From CAZTLI01 sp964614375 (GTDB lineage Bacteria > Chloroflexota > Anaerolineae > Aggregatilineales > Phototrophicaceae), in NCBI GenBank assembly GCA_964614375.1, contig CAZTLI010000275.1, positions 1-7,278 on the forward strand: a DNA stretch of 7,278 nucleotides, given 5' to 3'. Of this stretch, positions 5,159-7,278 are shown piece after piece (the stretch's first letter is position 1; every line of letters starts with the position of its first letter). The notes under the pieces are model-generated. The model had not been told where the DNA came from, made no database searches, and worked only from the letters and a program-made list of their open reading frames with translations. The position numbers and the translations under genes are program-made.

Positions 5159-6880
5159 ATGTATTTTGATGCGTTTACTGTGGCGGCTCTGGTTGATGAA
5201 TTGATGGATACAATCGTCGGCGGGCGCGTGCAGGATGTGCGCGACGTTGATGCAACGGGCATTGGGCTGGAAATTTACGCCAATCATCAGCGCCATTATC
5301 TGTATATGAGTGCCGACCAGCATACACCGCGCGTTCACCTCGTGAGCGATAAGCTGCGGCGCGGTCTGCACAAGCCAACACAATTGGGACTGGTCTTTCG
5401 CAGCTATGTCGATGGGGGACTCGTCACGCATGTGAGTCAACCACCGTGGGAACGCATCTTGCATCTCGACATTGAGGGGCCAAAGGGCGATGTCACCATC
5501 ATCATCGAGCCGATGGAACGCCGGAGTAACATCCTGCTGGTGCAAGAAGGCCGCATTGTTGATTGTATGCGCCGCGTGGGGCCGGAGGACAATCGGTATC
5601 GGTTGAGTCTGCCCGCGCATGACTATATGCCGCCCCCGCCAATGACAGGCAAACGCGACCCATTTACACTGTCTTTTGATGATTTGCAGGGGATGTTTGA
5701 CCAGAATGACGACCCCAAACGTAAAACATTTTCACTTTTGAGTTCACGACTGCTGGGAATGAGTCCGCTGCTGGCGAAAGAAATTGTCTATCGTGCGCTG
5801 GGTGATGACTCTGTTAAATCGTCGGACGCCGATGTCAATGCTGTCTATGAAACGCTCCTACAGCTTATCGAACCACTAAAAAATCGCGATTGGCAGCCGG
5901 GAATTGCTGGAACAGACAGCCTGCTGGAAGCCTTTAGTGTCTATCCGCTCGAACACATAAACGCATGGCGACTGGTCGAGTCAATCAGCGTGGCGCTGGA
6001 ATCGTATTACGGCGCGCCTGTTGGCGAGGATGCCTACAACGCCGCCAAAAAACCTGTGCAAGCCGCAATAGAAGATGCGAAGGGGCGCTTACAGGGTAAA
6101 CTGGCGTCGTTGCAAAGTGGTCTCAAAGATGATAGCGAACGCGAAATCCTCAAACAAAGTGGCGAACTCATCCTCGCCTATCAATACACAATCCAATCCG
6201 GTCAGACCGAACTGCGCGCACAGTATGCGATGGATGCGCCGGAACTGGTGATTAAACTCAATCCCCAACTATCGCCAATGGATAACGCCCAGCAGTATTT
6301 CAAACGCTATAATAAAGCAAAATCGGCACAGGATGACGTGCCTCAATTGGTTGTGGAGACACAAAACGAACTGGCTTATCTTGATCAGCTAGAGGTTGAT
6401 TTGCAGCACGCGACCAACTGGCCCGAAATCGACGATGTGCAGCAGGCGCTGCAATCGCGCGGTTATTGGCAGGGCAAACGGGTCAAGCGGATTGGTGGTG
6501 GCGGGCAATCTGGCCCGTTAAAAATCGTCACAAAAGAGGGTTATGTGCTGTGGGTCGGGCGTAACAGTCGTCAGAATGAGCAGGTGACGTTCAAAAACGC
6601 CAGCCCGCAGGATTTGTGGCTGCACGCCCGTGATGTTCCCGGCGCGCACGTCATCATCCGAAATGATGGTCGGCGCATCACCGAAAATGTGATTGAGCAG
6701 GCCGCCGCCATCGCTGCCTATTACAGTTCCAGACGCAGCGACGGCAAAGTGCTGGTTGATGTGACGCGGCGCAAATACGTCCGCAAGATTCAGGGCGCGG
6801 GGCCGGGTATGGTCACCTATCGCAATGAAGAGACACGCACCGTCGAACCTCAAGACGAAAAAGCCTTCGCCAGACCATAA
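5159..6880 (+). CDS. rqcH: NFACT family protein, RqcH/Rqc2-type ribosome quality-control factor
   Basis: A cytoplasmic 573-residue protein, the usual length for bacterial RqcH (also called FbpA/Fbp54). The family binds obstructed 50S subunits with peptidyl-tRNA and recruits Ala-tRNA to add C-terminal alanine tails to stalled chains. Seen: NFACT-N (about 1-175), with YFDAF at the start, RVHL (58-61), and EPMERRSNILLV (117-128), equivalent to EIMGRHSNIIL in B. subtilis. A helix-hairpin-helix region with LLGMSPLLAKEIVYRAL follows, then charged helices likely to form the coiled-coil arm (about 295-440). The C-terminal NFACT-R domain (about 461-560) has VLWVGRNSRQNE and DLWLHARDVPGAHVII. At the position of the B. 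subtilis Asp97-Arg98 pair this protein has Glu98-Arg99. Starts at ATG 5159 without a clear Shine-Dalgarno sequence, after a 126-bp gap holding a likely terminator, so it is probably a separate transcription unit. No RqcP gene is in the window. Confidence 0.92.
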   Translation: MYFDAFTVAALVDELMDTIVGGRVQDVRDVDATGIGLEIYANHQRHYLYMSADQHTPRVHLVSDKLRRGLHKPTQLGLVFRSYVDGGLVTHVSQPPWERILHLDIEGPKGDVTIIIEPMERRSNILLVQEGRIVDCMRRVGPEDNRYRLSLPAHDYMPPPPMTGKRDPFTLSFDDLQGMFDQNDDPKRKTFSLLSSRLLGMSPLLAKEIVYRALGDDSVKSSDADVNAVYETLLQLIEPLKNRDWQPGIAGTDSLLEAFSVYPLEHINAWRLVESISVALESYYGAPVGEDAYNAAKKPVQAAIEDAKGRLQGKLASLQSGLKDDSEREILKQSGELILAYQYTIQSGQTELRAQYAMDAPELVIKLNPQLSPMDNAQQYFKRYNKAKSAQDDVPQLVVETQNELAYLDQLEVDLQHATNWPEIDDVQQALQSRGYWQGKRVKRIGGGGQSGPLKIVTKEGYVLWVGRNSRQNEQVTFKNASPQDLWLHARDVPGAHVIIRNDGRRITENVIEQAAAIAAYYSSRRSDGKVLVDVTRRKYVRKIQGAGPGMVTYRNEETRTVEPQDEKAFARP

Positions 6881-6900
6881 TGGGGTATAGTGGCTATCGG

Positions 6901-6911
6901 TTGATAATCAA
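6901..6911. promoter_or_regulatory. Short dyad overlapping the ppk2 ribosome-binding site
   Basis: TTGAT (6901-6905) and ATCAA (6907-6911) form a perfect 5-bp inverted repeat around a single A, in the 42-bp gap between rqcH and ppk2, and touch the AAGGAGG at 6910-6916. A repressor bound here could affect expression, but an 11-bp dyad may well be chance. TATAGT at 6886-6891 resembles a -10 box without a recognisable -35. Confidence 0.2.
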
Positions 6912-6922
6912 GGAGGGGCACA

Positions 6923-7278
6923 ATGGCGAAACAGGTGTTACATCCCAAACCGGGCGGAATCGTGCGGCTGGCGGAATATGACCCGGATTATACGGGTGAC
7001 TATGACAAAGAAACGGCGCGCGAAGAAGTCAAAGTCTTGCAAGACCGCCTGCGCGATTTGCAGGAAATGCTGTATGCACAGAGCAAATACAGCCTGTTAA
7101 TCGTGTTGCAAGCGATGGACGCTGGTGGCAAGGACAGCACCATTCGCAGTGTATTCGAGGGCATTAATCCGCAGGGGGTGCGGGTGACGAGCTTTAAAGC
7201 GCCCACTCCCGAAGAACTTTCGCACGATTTTCTATGGCGCATTCACCAGCACACGCCAGAAAAAGGCTATATCGGCAT
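6923..7278 (+). CDS. ppk2: Polyphosphate kinase 2 family protein (polyphosphate:nucleotide phosphotransferase), 3' truncated
   Basis: The first 118 residues of a cytoplasmic PPK2 enzyme, which moves phosphate between inorganic polyphosphate and nucleotides; the reading frame is open to the last base. Seen: an N-terminal segment LHPKPGGIVRLAEYDPDYTG, a helical region LQDRLRDLQEMLYA (39-52), the strand and Walker A loop LLIVLQAMDAGGKDSTIR (58-75; Lys70, Asp71), then GINPQGVRVTSFKAPT and ELSHDFLWRIHQHTPEKGYIG (split over 98-118). The Walker B/lid part lies beyond the window; family members have about 260-300 residues. The QAMDAGGKD form resembles class III PPK2 enzymes such as that of Meiothermus ruber, which phosphorylate AMP and ADP, but class cannot be settled from half the protein. 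AAGGAGG at 6910-6916, six bases before ATG 6923, is a near-perfect ribosome-binding site and suggests strong translation. Confidence 0.93.
   Translation, partial: MAKQVLHPKPGGIVRLAEYDPDYTGDYDKETAREEVKVLQDRLRDLQEMLYAQSKYSLLIVLQAMDAGGKDSTIRSVFEGINPQGVRVTSFKAPTPEELSHDFLWRIHQHTPEKGYIG

Noticed and set aside
5114..5620. 168-residue open frame on the minus strand opposite rqcH
   Set aside because: No motif, and it is antisense to the conserved NFACT-N domain; shadow frame.
1..7278. Defence system, mobile element, CRISPR array or other new cassette
   Set aside because: All genes but one belong to recognisable housekeeping or respiratory families on one strand; no integrase, transposase, terminal repeats, spaced repeats or composition break was seen.

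Overview
The window (7278 bp, intermediate GC) is a densely packed stretch of a bacterial chromosome. Every recognised gene is on the + strand. No tRNA, rRNA, insertion sequence, CRISPR array or phage gene was seen, and no gene-free stretch exceeds 130 bp. The gene set (heme A synthesis, a membrane-anchored cytochrome c, an RqcH/NFACT protein and a PPK2 whose motifs resemble class III enzymes) points to an aerobically respiring bacterium. My best guess is Chloroflexota (Anaerolineae-like), but this is a judgement from protein flavour and not a computed placement.

Region 1 (1-1424): the 3' end of a periplasmic metal/cobalamin-type substrate-binding protein gene overlaps, through ATGA, a histidine kinase gene. 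That kinase has complete HisKA and HATPase modules but no sensor or membrane domain.

Region 2 (1425-4248): a likely heme A/respiration operon. A 13-bp imperfect direct repeat abuts a good sigma-70-like promoter (1455-1483). It is followed by a small two-helix membrane protein, ctaA (heme A synthase), ctaB (heme O synthase, overlapping ctaA by 34 bp) and a membrane-anchored monoheme cytochrome c 10 bp behind ctaB. CtaB farnesylates heme b to heme O, and CtaA oxidises heme O to heme A for an aa3-type terminal oxidase. The cytochrome c is a plausible electron donor to that oxidase. No oxidase subunit gene is in the window.

Region 3 (4249-5094): a SAM-dependent methyltransferase of unknown substrate with a strong ribosome-binding site, followed by a candidate rho-independent terminator that probably closes the transcript.

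Region 4 (5095-7278): an rqcH-type NFACT gene (ribosome-associated quality control) and, 42 bp further on, the 5' part of a PPK2 polyphosphate kinase gene that runs off the window. Short AT-rich dyads precede both genes.

I found no clearly new multi-gene system. The best leads are the unrecognised small membrane protein at the head of the heme A operon with its repeat-plus-promoter region, the translational coupling of a binding protein to a sensorless kinase, and the Glu-for-Asp change at the tRNA-contacting position of RqcH.
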